64,000 nt of DNA from Isoetes taiwanensis (taxonomy: Eukaryota; Streptophyta; Lycopodiopsida; Isoetales; Isoetaceae). Location: positions 9,001,193-9,065,192 of the forward strand of contig JAJEKV010000013.1 of assembly GCA_021234155.1 (NCBI GenBank). The letters run 5' to 3'. The notes beneath the pieces are model-generated. The model ran no database searches. It had not been told where the DNA came from and saw only the letters and a list, made by a program, of their open reading frames with translations. Both the position numbers and the translations under genes were made by a program. Of the stretch, positions 48,681-61,780 are shown in pieces (position 1 is the first letter of the stretch; each line of letters starts with the position of its first letter).

Positions 48681-51600
48681 GGACTCGAGACCATCAGGGT
48701 GGGAGCTTGGAACGTTAATACATTAAAACTCTCTGATGTAGACACAATGGGCGATGTTTTAGCGGTACTGGATCTGGTATTTTTCCTAGAAACAGGAGAA
48801 CATGAAGGGCGGGGGCTGCCATTGATTGCTGGATTTACGCAGGTTACCTCAATATGGAATCATAAAGGCTGGAGGCTAAAGGGATATGGAGGTATTGGTT
48901 GCTATATTCGTACAGAATATGCTCATCTGGTTAAACATGTAAGTAAGAAAACCTCAAAAAACTATATTTGGATTGAGCTTCCTGGTAGAAGTAACAGGCT
49001 TTTTGTTGCGGGGTGTTATTTCCCACCAAGAGACTCACCAACCTGGAACTACGGAGATGTTGACCGAGATGACCCATTTCATTATTTAGAGCAAGATGTG
49101 GTGGAATTATCGCAATTAGGTGACACTGTGCTCATAGGGGACTTTAACGGACGCATTGCTAATAGACAAGCAGCCATTAGTAGTGATCAAGGGGAAGCAG
49201 TGTGGTTAGAAATGCTAGATGAAGAGGAAGTGATGAAATCTGGATGGGCTAGAGTATCGCATGATACGGCTAGATGGGCTAATCCCCAAGGGCTTCATTT
49301 GCTAAATATGTGCAGTGGACTAGATCTCTTGATTTATAATGGCACCAGTAGATTTCCCAACACGGGATTGCGTACATGTCGAGACGCGAGCGTGGTGGAT
49401 TACGCAATTGCAAGTGCGGATTTTGCAAAAGAGGTTAAGAACTTCTATGTAGGAGAGGTACGCACTGAATCAGACCATGTCCCTTTGATTATAGAAATTT
49501 ATGTTAATGGAATGCCACGGCACACTAGTTTTATGCCTAACCATCGCATTTACATGCGCCAAGATAGAAAGGAAAAATTTCAAGAGATTTGTGAAGAACG
49601 CGTTAGTAAAATTCAATGGCCATCTGGGGCAAAAGATATAAGTGACATGCTTTCGTCAGTATTGCTAAGTAGTGCTGCACAATGTTTTCAATCTAAGAGA
49701 AGGCAGTTGGGGCTCCCTTGCAATTCTTGGTTCGATACAGAGTGTAAAGAGAAGAGACAACGCTATAAGCAAGCTGTAGGCAGCTGTAAGCAAGATCTCA
49801 AGAAAGAATACATGAAATTGATTAAGGGTAAAAAAAGGGAACACTTGCTTAAGAAACATGAAGATATGGTCAAAGAGTTGATTGTTGAACCAAAGAGATT
49901 CTGGAATCGATTGAGATTTAAAGGAAGGCATGAGATGAAGCTAGACTTAAACTTGTTAATGCAGCAAATACGTAAGCTTTACTACATCCCAGGGGTAGAG
50001 GAGGTGCAGCTTGTGGAAAAGAGTGATGAAGTTCTACAGTTTTCGGTGGAGGATATTTTGGGAGGGCTACAGAAGCTATCCAATGGGAAAGCAGCAGATA
50101 TTCAAGGGCTAGTTTCAGAAATGGTTAAATGGGCTGGAATGCCTACAGCGGAGATCCTCACTCTAATGTATAATGCAGCTCTACGTGAAGGTTTTCCTAC
50201 ATCTTGGCAGGTGAACAGGGTTATTCCACTGCATAAGACAGGTGATGAGATGGATCCAAACAATTATCGTATGATAATGGTCAGCAGTCTTTTTTCCAAG
50301 TTGTATGCTACTATTCTTGAGGGTAAAATAAATAACTGGGCAGAAGAACATGAGGTCAGAGCACATGGACAGGCAGGTTTCAGGAAAAAAAGGTCCACGA
50401 TTGATCACTTATTGACATTTAGAGGCTTGATGGATTCTGTAAAAGGCACCAAAAAACCTATGTTTGCTACTTTTGTAGACTTTACGAAGGCGTTTGACAT
50501 GGTACAGCGGAACTATCTGTGGCATAGATTAGAGGCACTTGGGGTACCCTCTATTTTGCGCATGGCCGTAAAGACTCTCTATGAGAGGGTATTGGTTCAA
50601 CTTTCATTTCCACTATCTCAGGAATGCCCTGATCTAGTGACAAGTAACATTGGAGTTAAACAAGGCTGCCCTCTCTCTCCCACATTATTCGGTCTATTTA
50701 TAGATGAATTGGAGGACTGGATGGCTCAATTTGGCGGAGATGGTGTTGCATTAGAAGGGTATGTTATTAAGCTGCTATTATATGCTGATGATATCGTATT
50801 GATGTCACGAAGTGTGCAAGGGATGCAACAACATTTAGATGCTTTGGCTTCCTTTTGTGATACCAAAGGCATGAAAGTGAATATGGCTAAGACGAAAGTG
50901 ATAGTGTTTGGTGCCAATAAGGTGGATAAATTTGCCTTCTTCTATAAGGGAGATAAGCTAGACATTGTGGATAGTTATAAATATCTGGGTCTAATAGTGG
51001 ACAAAAGTCCCTGCTGGAATCAAGCAGTAGAGCAAAAGGTAAATGGAGGATTGAAAGCTTTATATGCCATGCAGCGTAAATGCCATCAGGCAGAAGTATG
51101 GGATTTCAGCCTAAGGAAGATGCTTTTCATTTCCTTGGTACGCACAAAGGGTATTGTGCGGTTGTGAAGTTTGGGGTCCGGGATTATCCGGGAAAGTGGA
51201 AAATTTGGAAAAAATCGAGAAGGTACAAAAGAAATTCTTTCATGCAGAATTGGGCACTAAAATACAAACACCTTATGATATGATGCTAGTGGAGTGTGGA
51301 ATGTTACCCTTGGAACTTGAAGCCCTAATTAGACTCTTAGTATATTTGCAAAAGATACAGACACACACAGAACACGCTTGCTTGCCTCACTTGGCTCTCG
51401 ATAGTAGTCAAGGGAAAGGGTGGTATGCTGACATTGTGCTTTGGCTCAAAAAATGGGGGATGAACATTGCGGACTTAGAGTCCAACAAGGATAATATCAA
51501 AGGTTGGGTTAGATGGCATGCTATCCACAAAATGTGGAGTGTACCGGAAGTAAAAAAAGAACACTACAGATCTGTTATGAACCCTGGGTTACGAGAAGCT

Positions 51601-52028
51601 GAGTATTTAAAAGCCGGGTTATCCGTAAAGCTTAGACATATGATAAGTAGGATGAGGCTCAGCTCACATCACTTGGGGGTAGAGATTGGACGTTGGGCAA
51701 GAATACCACATACACTGAGGCACTGTAAAGTATGTGGATCATCTGAAGTGGAGGATGAGATACATGTAATTTTGAGGTGCCCATGTCGATTACATACGCA
51801 TCTAAGTTTGGTATACATGTAACGGACTTAGTGAGCTTCTTTGATCTATCTCCAGCTACAATTGGACGGTTTCTAGTAGAAGTTATGCAGACAAGAGACA
51901 GCAATATTCAAAACATAAAATCCTTGGTAGGAGCTAGTGAGTTTGAGTATGAGGAGGAGAGCACTAATATGTTCTTACCCGAAGACATATTAGATGATAT
52001 TATATATGATGTTGATTATGCAAAATGA
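48681..52028 (+). CDS. LINE ORF2 polyprotein: AP endonuclease, reverse transcriptase, CCHC (two frameshifts)
   Basis: The endonuclease lies in the first about 280 codons: WNVNTL (Asn), FFLETGEHE (Glu), VAGCYFPPRDS, VLIGDFNGR, SVVDYAIAS and ESDHVPLII. After a linker with CNSWFDTECKEKRQRYKQ come RT motifs: LSNGKAADIQGL, NRVIPLHKTGDEMDPNNYRM, AGFRKKRSTIDHLL, VDFTKAFDMV (A), GVKQGCPLSPTLFGLFID (B), LLYADDIVLM (C, codons 50,781-50,792) and YKYLGLIVDKS. The frame breaks near 51,150 and continues as CGCEVWGPGLS (51,154-51,822), with CKVCGSSEVEDEIHVILRCP (zinc knuckle). It breaks again near 51,785 and ends DLVSFFDLSPATIGRFLVEV … stop 52,028. Catalytic residues of both enzymes are present. The enzyme nicks target DNA and reverse transcribes its own RNA from the nick. 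Confidence 0.9.
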
Positions 52029-52060
52029 ACGTCTTCTAGGCCTGATGGTCTCATAGACGT
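52029..52060 (+). other. 3'-terminal hairpin of LINE copy 5
   Basis: ACGTCT (52,029) pairs with AGACGT (52,055), and GGCC-type bases pair around the TGAT loop with GGTC (52,047). It starts directly after the stop codon. It is followed by an A-rich spacer and TTTCA units. Confidence 0.7.
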
Positions 52061-52090
52061 AAAAATAAAAGATTTCATTTCATTTCATTT

Positions 52091-52102
52091 CTCTCTCTCT
52101 CT
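52091..52102 (+). repeat. Short (CT)6 between LINE copies 5 and 6
   Basis: CTCTCTCTCTCT joins the tail of copy 5 (…TTTCATTT) to AGTGCATTTGTCATTCCC, the truncated 5' end of copy 6. Confidence 0.95.
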
Positions 52103-53775
<1,673 letters not shown>

Positions 53776-53791
53776 CCTCCCAAAACCATCT
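53776..53791 (+). repeat. 16-bp direct repeat of the U-flank end (candidate target duplication)
   Basis: CCTCCCAAAACCATCT is identical to 47,075-47,090, immediately left of the CT-LINE-LINE-CT block. It is followed by a short (TATC)n run and a few CT units before the D flank. Confidence 0.75.
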
Positions 53792-53818
53792 ATCTATCTA
53801 TCTATCTATCTCTCTCTC

Positions 53819-54003
53819 TTTCTTCTATTGGCGTTCCATTTAAATTTTTTGAGTCCTTTTCTGTCCCATTAAAGTATTTTGCGACATGTTTTCCACCTCT
53901 TTGTCCTTTGTGGCTAAATTTCTTATATGCATATATTATGTATTTGGTTTTGGACCTATACTTGGATTTGAATATTTGGGGTTGCATTTAAGATTTTTTC
54001 TTC
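53819..54003 (+). repeat. D flank, copy 3
   Basis: TTCTATTGGCGTTCC, TAAAGTATTTTGCGACATGT and TTTGTGGCTAAATTTCTTAT, shared with the two other D flanks. Confidence 0.85.
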
Positions 54004-55340
54004 TTTTTTGGCATGCTCATCCGGGAACTTTAGTGTTTGTTGGTTCCTTTGTTCGCGCAATTATTTTCTTACTTCACGAAGTTGCATTCTCTATTCTTGA
54101 ACATGGGTGATGGGTGATGTTGTTAGGTGTACCATTTTTATGGATTTGGGTGGTGCCTCTATCTCAAATTTGTTTCTACACCACTTTTCCATATATGCAT
54201 GTATTGGATTGTCATTTTTTGCATTGAGATTTGCAAGTGGATTTGTCTAGTATCCGTTTACATTTTGGTGCGAGTTCTTGTTCTGTTTTGCTACCCTTTG
54301 GTTGGACATTTTGCTTCATACTTGGTTTTAAAGCATTTCTTTTGTTGTCCTGGTACTCTTGACCTCTTGATATCTTATGTTATGGATTTGTCATCTCTAG
54401 ATCTGCCCATTTATTTGTCCAGAGTAAGTTTTTTTAATGTTTATCACGAGTTGCCTTCTTTTGTATCTAGATTTGGCATGCTGTAATTTTCCACATGACA
54501 ATTTATAGTTGTTGTGTTCCCATTACCCTTTTCATCACTTGGTTATTGGACTCACCACGTTACTCCTCCCCGACCCTTGGCACTCTCAACCTCCATCTCC
54601 TCGATATCCTTGGCCGTAACTTTTACCTTTGACTTGGTTTTCACATTTTGACCTCCTCCCTTCAAGCATCACCATCTTACATTCTATCGACTTGGGTCTC
54701 TTTTACTTATATCCGCGATATCTTTCGGCTAGGAGCAGCACACGCGATCCTACATGACGTGCTCGGGCCCCGTGGTTGCTTGTTTTCCCTTCTGTCCTCT
54801 TGTCTAGTGCTTGCCTCTTGCCATCATACTGCTAGACTTCTGACTTGGTATACTTTGTTTTATTCTCTGGCCTAGGGCACATTTTTTAGTCGGTATCTTA
54901 TGCATTTGAGAGAAGTTGCTTTTTGTGTTATTGGACATAGTTGACTTTTCATGTTCTTAGTGTGATCTTTTCATTTGACAGATTAGGCATATGGTTTGTT
55001 CCTGGATACACCTTCTTCAATCATTGTGCATTGTGCATTGCTATCATTATGCATCATTTGCCGGGAACTTCCTTTCTAGCCAGCTGTTGCGCTTTTCACA
55101 GTGCATGGTGCTATCATTGTGTATTATGCTATCATTATTCATCATATTGTTTATTTCCACCTCGAGGGTGACGCATATTTCTTTTTACATGATTGTTATC
55201 CACCCGTTGGGTGACGCCTTTCTCCACCCGTTGGGTGATGCTGTTTATTTCCACCTCGAGGGTGATGCATATTTTTCCACCCGTTGGGTGATGCTGTTCT
55301 CTACCCTATTGGGTGATGCTCTCCTTTTTTCTGCTACATG
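54004..55340. other. Repeat-family sequence with mini-hairpins, no gene
   Basis: Low-complexity T-rich sequence. At 55,158-55,320 are seven tandem-like motifs of the form CCACC-(n)-GGGTGAYGC, alternating CCACCTCGAGGGTGA and CCACCCGTTGGGTGA, each a small hairpin. Similar motifs occur at 14,669-14,715 and 46,253-46,295. TGTGCATTGTGC words at 45,985-46,095 and 55,025-55,150 also link these regions. Confidence 0.5.
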
Positions 55341-55341
55341 T

Positions 55342-55707
55342 TGGATTTTCTCTAACCATTCACGGGTGTTTTTTAGAGTTCTTTGTGTTTCTTGCGGGTT
55401 TTACGCCATCGGCTTATAGTTGAGGAAGTTCTCTGGTAGTCGGTCGGTTTTGTGTCTCTTGCAAGTCTCTTCCCAGAATCGCATCGATTCGAGCCATCGG
55501 ATCGCCATTCTGGGAAGGGACGAGCTACTATATAAGGCTCTTTCCTCTTTCGGACCGGTTATCGGCGTCTTCTCACAGCAGCTCTTTTTCTATTCTCGTT
55601 GCTTCCCTCCCTTCCCGCCCTGCTGCATGGGGGCATGAGTTTGCTTTTCTCTAACCATTCACGAGTGTTTTTTCGGGGTTCTTTGTGTTGCTTGCAGGCT
55701 TCCGCCA
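55342..55707 (+). repeat. Direct repeat of about 62 bp flanking the 5' end of copy B
   Basis: TTTTCTCTAACCATTCACG and GTTCTTTGTGTT-CTTGC are found at 55,342-55,406 and again at 55,646-55,707, the second inside copy B. Confidence 0.85.
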
Positions 55708-56034
55708 TCTTCTGGGGTCCGGCTATATTTTGTGTTCGCCATCAACTCATCTCCTTCGAATTTCCAGGCAACACATTCAAGGTTGTTGGCGACCATTTCT
55801 CATTAGGGTTTTCCTCGAAAACCCGAAAGGGCGGGGTTTTTTATCCCGATGAGAAGTTGTCGCCATTACCCTTCTATATTGCCTGTGCACATTTCTTTTT
55901 ACGGGGTAGTCCGATATTGTTCCTATGGTCGGCTACCCCTCTCTATTCTTCAAAACATTGTATACTGCTGCTGTGATGAATGACAAGCCTATCTCCGGCC
56001 GGTTTTGTGTCTCTTGCGAGTCTCTTCCCAGAAT
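55441..56034 (+). mobile_element. Structured repeat, copy B: 39-bp terminal direct repeats and three hairpins
   Basis: The terminal repeats 55,441-55,479 and 55,996-56,034 (TTTTGTGTCTCTTGC…GTCTCTTCCCAGAAT) differ at two positions. Hairpin 1: CCCAGAAT (55,472) with ATTCTGGG (55,506), inner CGAT…ATCG. A TATA box follows (CTATATAAGG, 55,529). Hairpin 2: TGGCGAC (55,787) with GTCGCCA (55,859), and TTCTCAT (55,797) with ATGAGAA (55,849). Hairpin 3: GGGGTAG (55,903) with CTACCCC (55,933), and CCGA with TCGG. The segment closed by hairpin 2, TAGGGTTTTCCTCGAAAACC then CGAAAGGGCGGG, is almost identical to copy A although the stems are not. It has no coding capacity. Confidence 0.65.
55529..55536 (+). 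promoter_or_regulatory. TATA box in copy B
   Basis: CTATATAAGG, conserved with copy C. About 30 bp downstream begins CCGGTTATCGGCGTC, a plausible transcript start area. Copy A does not keep it. Confidence 0.45.
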
Positions 56035-56035
56035 T

Positions 56036-57866
56036 AGTAAATAATTGTTTTGGAGTTGTCACACTACTTTTGTCTTGTCAATGGTCTGTAAGCATATGCT
56101 GTTAAATATAATCTGTCTCTAATCGTATGCAGATCTAGCTAGAAATGTGTGGATTTTGGACCAACTATAACGTGAAGAGAAAAAGGATATCACGTATAAA
56201 AAGTGAGGAAGATTGACCCTTACAGAAAAATGTGATGGTTAGGGAACCCTATAAAGTTCCCCACTACAAATGCCCATTATTCAATTTATGATTTGCATGC
56301 CCTAAAGCTTCCACATTCGGTTTAAGCTAACATTTGGGAACTAGACTATAGAGGTTTAAATCCTCCTTTTTCTCACTGCAATAGAAATGTCTCTTTGCAT
56401 TTTGGGTGGCCGGGAATGGAAGGCAATATTAACACATAACAATACTATAGAGGCTTGGATCCTCCCTTTTTTCACTACAATAGAAATGGCTGTCGCATTT
56501 TGGGTGGCTGGGAATTAAAGGCATATTAACACCTTCAATAATGTTGGAGCTTATTCACATCATGTTTTCAATATCAAATGAGTAGGCTACACAAATTGAT
56601 TTTTATAAATGCAGTTAAATATTCAATGATTTTTTTTATTTGGCATATTACAAGCAGTTGCTTCAGTAACTATGTGCTTGTTCTATTCTAGACAAACGTC
56701 TCACCCTTCTACCCATTTAGTGGTATGGCCTATCCCCAACTTAGATGAAAAGTTAGGCGATGCAATCGTATTAAGGACGTCAATGCCTTGGCACATAAAC
56801 AAACTATTGCAAAGTTCGATAAAACAAAACCCACATAATTACTTGACTAACAAGAACTTCAATAAAATTAAACCTATATAATTACATACCACAAAACAAA
56901 CTAGCAACGTCATCTCCGATAGAATGTTGTGCATTCTTTATTATATTTAAACTCAGGCAAATCATTCCATATACATTCATCAAAACATTAACTCCAACTC
57001 CACAAGTACAACAAATTACAGACACAATTCAAAACAAGGTGCTGCTCACGAGGGGTTGCCCTACGGTGGCACGAAAGTGTGTTTTCATGGGTTCTAGATT
57101 GTTGTTTCATGTCGAATTTTTTTTATGTGAACATAGGGTGTCATTTTCTTAGCCAGGAGTTTTGTTTACGAAGTTGTGCAAGGGAATTTATAGAAATGAG
57201 GGAGGAAATAATAATACTTCTAAATACCAACTCTAGAATCTAGTTTCTAGATTCATGCCATTTAGGATAATCAACACGCAGTTGATTTCGAACCGATTCA
57301 AATCGGTTTAAGTGCAATTTGCTTTGCTACCGAAAACCGTGTCGTGCATTCCTGCCCCTTGAATAGAATGTATAAAAAATGCATCCAAGAATTGTATCAA
57401 CGTTAGATAGCAGGATAATATTATGCAGTTATTTTCCAAATACCAAGTCCTCCTTTCTAGAACACATTTCCAGTTGGCCCATACATTGTGACTAGTTCAG
57501 AAGGCAAAAATGCCTTAATATGCCTTGTGACAAAAACCTAAGACTATGTCACCCATTATTTGGAGTAGAATTAATCTGAATAATGCATTAGCGGTCTAAC
57601 ATCATGAGAGGTGCATGTTTCTCCTCTTTTGTAGTGTATACATAAAATAATATATCAAAGGAGATGCGGAATAAAAGACAAATAGTTCAAAGAAAAGCAT
57701 TCGTGTAATCTTTAATTTTTTTTAAAATCTGCAATAAGTATGTCCCATCTGGATAGGTATGCCTTTGCATAATGGTGCACTGAATTATTTCAATAGTATC
57801 CTCTACATTTAACCATCTTTCATCTTTTTTCTTGTATTTTTCCCTAGCTCCAAAGCCAATGTTGTT
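56036..57866. other. No gene recognised; one tandem duplication
   Basis: AT-rich. 56,343-56,445 and 56,448-56,540 are a tandem duplication (ACTATAGAGG, CACTNCAATAGAAATG, GCATTTTGGGTGGC, GGGAAT). The rest shows only short, unassignable frames. Confidence 0.55.
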
Positions 57867-57867
57867 G

Positions 57868-59375
57868 TTTTTTTTTTTTTTTGAAGGACGATAAACTTTA
57901 TTGAAACTCCAAGCCAAAAAGCAAAATACAAATGCAGAGGCGGGAATAAAGTATCAGAGGATAATCATGATCCACTGAGTAGAACCACCAGCCTATGCAT
58001 AAGACAACACACTCAAATAGGACTCAAATATCAACTGTCGCTTGGCAGGAGCAAGCGAAGAGTAATGGTAAGCCTTAACAATTCTAGCTTGTGCGTCTTG
58101 GAGGACAACTGCAGGAGGAATATCCAAACCCTGAAAGATAGACAGTCTTCTGCGCTTCCAGATGGACCATAACAACCATCCTGATGCTAAATGAAATGCT
58201 TGGCTCCGCAACTTATTCCAAGTATCCTGATAGACGGCCCGGAAGCACTTGCGACTTGTCAATGTCACATGAAAAGAGAAAGCCCAAGACCAAACAGCCG
58301 GAGATGAACACATAAAAAGAAACAATGCTCAATGGTCTCGTCCCCTTTGCTTGCACAGTGGGCAGAGTGCTGACACTCGAGGATCAAATCTGTGGACAAG
58401 CACGCACGTTCACACGAGGACATCTGTGAAGAATCTGCCACCAAAGCACAACCACCTTAGGATGGAGTAGTTTATCCCAAGCCCAAGTCCACATACGTCT
58501 CCAATTAGGAGGTGAAAGCTGAAGGGACCACCTAGTGGATGGCGGAAGGATATCACTATTGACAAGCAGCCTATACATAGAATTCACAAGCCTATGCTCA
58601 TGAATACTCTGGTGGGAAACCCACATGCACCCTTCAATAGCCTCTGGAGCAACCAATGGCAGAGTACTAGCAACCTTTTGCCAAATAGGTCTGCCCCATC
58701 GAGACAATGAGAATTTTGTTTGAAAGATTTGCCATGTCGCTAACTGGCCAGAATCATACCATGCCGCAACTGTCAAGATTCCTGCTAACCTCCAGCGCCG
58801 TTGAGTTAATGGATGAACCGAGGCACAAAGTGGAAGATTATTTTCCACAGGTATCCACCAACACGGGGCATTCAAATTGATGACATGCATCAAGATCAAT
58901 CCGAAATAGGGTCCGTGATTGTCTCCCATGACTCCAAAGAAGCCTTTCAAAAAAGGAGAGGCATTAGGAAAAGGGCATAGCTGATAAAAGAGACTCCAAG
59001 GAAGAAGCGGTTTTAATGAAGCTTTCCCAAAAGGAACACAATGTGCAAGTGACTGCTTCACCAACCGCACTCTAGGTGAGTCAACCATATCCTTAAGGAT
59101 CCTCCAAATGAATTTAGAAATTAGAATCTTACTCTGCAAATGGAAGTCTGTCATACCCAAACCACCTGCAAATTTTGGCTTGGTGCATTTGGACCATGCA
59201 ACCTTGACCACAGCATGCTCCTCAGTCCCACCCCAAATAAAGTTACGGACAATCGTAACAATCACCTGAAATTTTGACTGAGAAGCCAGAAGGGCAGAGG
59301 CCATATAGACATGGGAATTACTTAAAACATACTTAGCAACAGTTCCCTTTGCGCTTGTAGCACCATCAATTTAGT
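57868..59375 (-). mobile_element. L1-type LINE, 5'-truncated, with zf-RVT region and poly(A)
   Basis: On the - strand a poly(A) of 15 (T run 57,868-57,882) follows CAATAAAGTTTATCGTCC, a common plant L1 3' end. Coding remnants are KYVLSNSHVYMASALLASQS (about 59,340-59,270), NFIWGGTEEHAVVKVAWSKC and KPKFAGGLGMTDFHLQSKIL, then the reverse-transcriptase zinc-binding region: WTWAWDKLLHPKVVVLWWQI (about 58,470) and LHRCPRV. A further block at 58,325-57,993 reads FHLASGWLLWSIWKRRRLSI. Frame changes lie near 58,384. The upstream RT core and endonuclease are missing, as is usual for 5'-truncated L1 copies. This lineage differs from the CT-associated LINEs. Confidence 0.85.
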
Positions 59376-61000
59376 CAAACACTAAGTGCCATTGTTGTAA
59401 TGCCTCGATGACTTATTAGATGGATGCAACGCTTCAGCAACATTCGGCAACAATGCCTGCATCAGATTAAAATCTTGTCAACTATAGTCTGAGAATAACA
59501 ACAAATTGGCAGGCAAATTCCATCTATATATTCGTAAGTCTCGGTGTTGCTGCCACATCTATGATATTATAAGCTGAATAGCGTGGACTAACATCATAAA
59601 ATGTTCTCAAAGGGGAGGAAGGAGTCATAGTTATTTGAAGGAGCATAAGGAATACAACACTTTTGATGTGTGCATTCTCATCCCATAGGCTGACGACACT
59701 GTAAAGTTACATATAAGAGTTTTTGTGCTTTGCACATTACAATTGTTTATCCTGCAGTAAATTCTATAGGGAGGATGACGTTGAACTTTGCCTCTTATGC
59801 ATCAAATTTGAAGTATCTGTCCAAGATGTGCCTCCGCCCTTTTGTGAGTGCAAAACCACAACAGCTATAATACTGCTACATGCAATCTGGTTGCAGAAAG
59901 TCCAGTAGCCTTTGATGTAATCTAATAAAGGAGCATGACCTTCCACACGGACTGTGAACCTGGTTCGCATCTTTCTTAATGGTCTAACTGGTCCTTCTAT
60001 AATATTAGTTTGCACGAGAGGTAATTTAAGATTCTGATTGGTCTCAGTATCCAACATCAGTATTAACTCTGAACAGGACAGAAAAGGGGCCAAACTCAAT
60101 GTGCTACTTTAGTCTACATGGCGTCATCGTGAAAAGGTGTAGAGTGGGAGCAGTGGGAGCATACTTCCAATCCGTTTTCTAGTCAGTTGTATTTTTCATC
60201 TAACTGCTATGAAATGAGAAAATGCCAATTGCCTTGGATTCTAGACCAATCTTGCTTAAGCTTGATTGTCACAATTGGTCGACACTATGTGGATAAGCTC
60301 AGAATAGCGGCATGAATAAATCCACGTAATGAAATCTTATGCCCGAATAATTTGTAGACCATTATCATATATATATTGCATGCACTTTGGTTATGGGCTA
60401 ACAATAATAATTTAATGCGATGGCATTATCATTATTATGGTCGCATGTTTTCCCTAGAAGGTCGTGGTGCACCTTGATAGATCCTAATCTAGGGGGAGGG
60501 CAGCTAGATGTGATCAATCTAGTTCCTAAGGTGGCCTTGTGCAATACTATAATTTGTGGGAAAATTTTAATGGGGCAAGACAAATCTTAATGGGTGAAAA
60601 ACCCATTGAAATAAAAAATAATCATATGAATGGTTCTAAAAACCATTAAGGTTAAATGGTTGTTTAACCATTATGGTTTGAAAAAGTAAGCACCCCTAAA
60701 TCGGGGCATCTGAATGTGGCTAGGACACGGTTCTGAGACATCGCCCAAGTAGCCGAATCTGGAGGCCGGATTTATGACCCGACATAATCACCTGTCATGT
60801 TGGGGTGGCGCCGCATGGTTTTGCCACGATTTGCAGGTCCTTGACAGAAGGCAGCAGTCTATTACAGGATGTGACAGTGACAGAGAAGAGGGAAGCCGGA
60901 AGGCAAAGCGGGAAGAGAAGGGAGCCGATTTGCAGCAGGAGGGATAGGCAATTCGAAGGTGAAGAAATTGGTTTATGGTCCGTTGAACCCGAGTTGCGCT
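59376..61000. other. No gene recognised
   Basis: Mostly AT-rich. A - strand frame at 60,099-59,764 (RTRFTVRVEGHAPLLDYIKG…) is open for 111 codons but matches nothing I know. AACCATTAAGGTTAAATGGT-type inverted words lie near 60,646. Confidence 0.4.
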
Positions 61001-61009
61001 GCGGTCTAT

Positions 61010-61780
61010 AAGCAGACAGGTTCTCTCAGTGCTTATATCAATAAGGTACGGGGGTATATCCACAGGGTTGAAGATTTGCCCAAAGCTCAGCAGGTTGATT
61101 TCTTCCTAGATGGTCTATCCAATGTTGCTCTCAAGAAGCAGGTAATTGGGTCGAAACCCGAGGATTTTGAGAGGGCAACGATGTTGGCTCGTCAGCTTGA
61201 GGAAGAGGATGAGTCCTTTAAGAGGACATCCCGGAAGTTCTCAAAGAAGAAAAATAGAATTTAAAAAAAAAAAAAGTCTGAACAGTCTAAGCCTAAGTAT
61301 GTAGGTGGAGAGTCCAAGAAGCGTAAGGCAGACCCTAAGTTTAGTGATCCTAGGAAGGATATTTTCTACTATAGATGTGGAGAGCCTGGGCACATTAGTC
61401 GTGAATGCTCTCAGCCACAGAATAAGAAAGTTGATAACAAGAAAGCAAATGTGACTGAAAAGGCTGAAGAAGTATTAGAATCTAAGACAATTTCAGCCAT
61501 TGCCATGGAAGAGCTATGCACGCTGGATAAGCCCGCAAGCAAGGACATCATGGATATGTTTGCTAGACAGGTTAGTAGATTTGGGTAGAATCATGGGCCG
61601 AAACATTGTGGTGTTATTGGATTGTGGCTCTTCTGACATGTTTATCTCTTCTAAGTTGGTAATAGAACCACATTTACCTTGTATAAAGACTAATAAGTAC
61701 AAGGTAGATGGTTCTTTTGTGAATGATTCTCAGGTGGAGGATCGTAAAGCTGTTGAAGTGCCCTTGAGTATTTAAGGCCA
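61010..61780 (+). pseudogene. Ty3/gypsy-like gag-protease fragment
   Basis: 61,010-61,264 reads KQTGSLSAYINKVRGYIHRV, FFLDGLSNVALKKQVIGSKP and LARQLEEEDESFKRTSRKFS, the C-terminal part of a retrotransposon gag domain. After a stop at an A run it continues PRKDIFYYRCGEPGHISREC (about 61,350-61,410), a zinc knuckle in which the first Cys is Tyr. A frame change then leads to GRNIVVLLDCGSSDMFISSK (about 61,592-61,660), the aspartic protease flap with D-C-G in place of D-S/T-G. It ends at a stop near 61,775. In the intact element gag packages RNA and the protease matures the polyprotein; this copy is broken. Confidence 0.75.

Noticed and set aside
57687..57917. Lys-rich 76-codon antisense ORF
   Set aside because: It runs through the poly(A) of the L1-type LINE, so the Lys run is the poly(A) tail.
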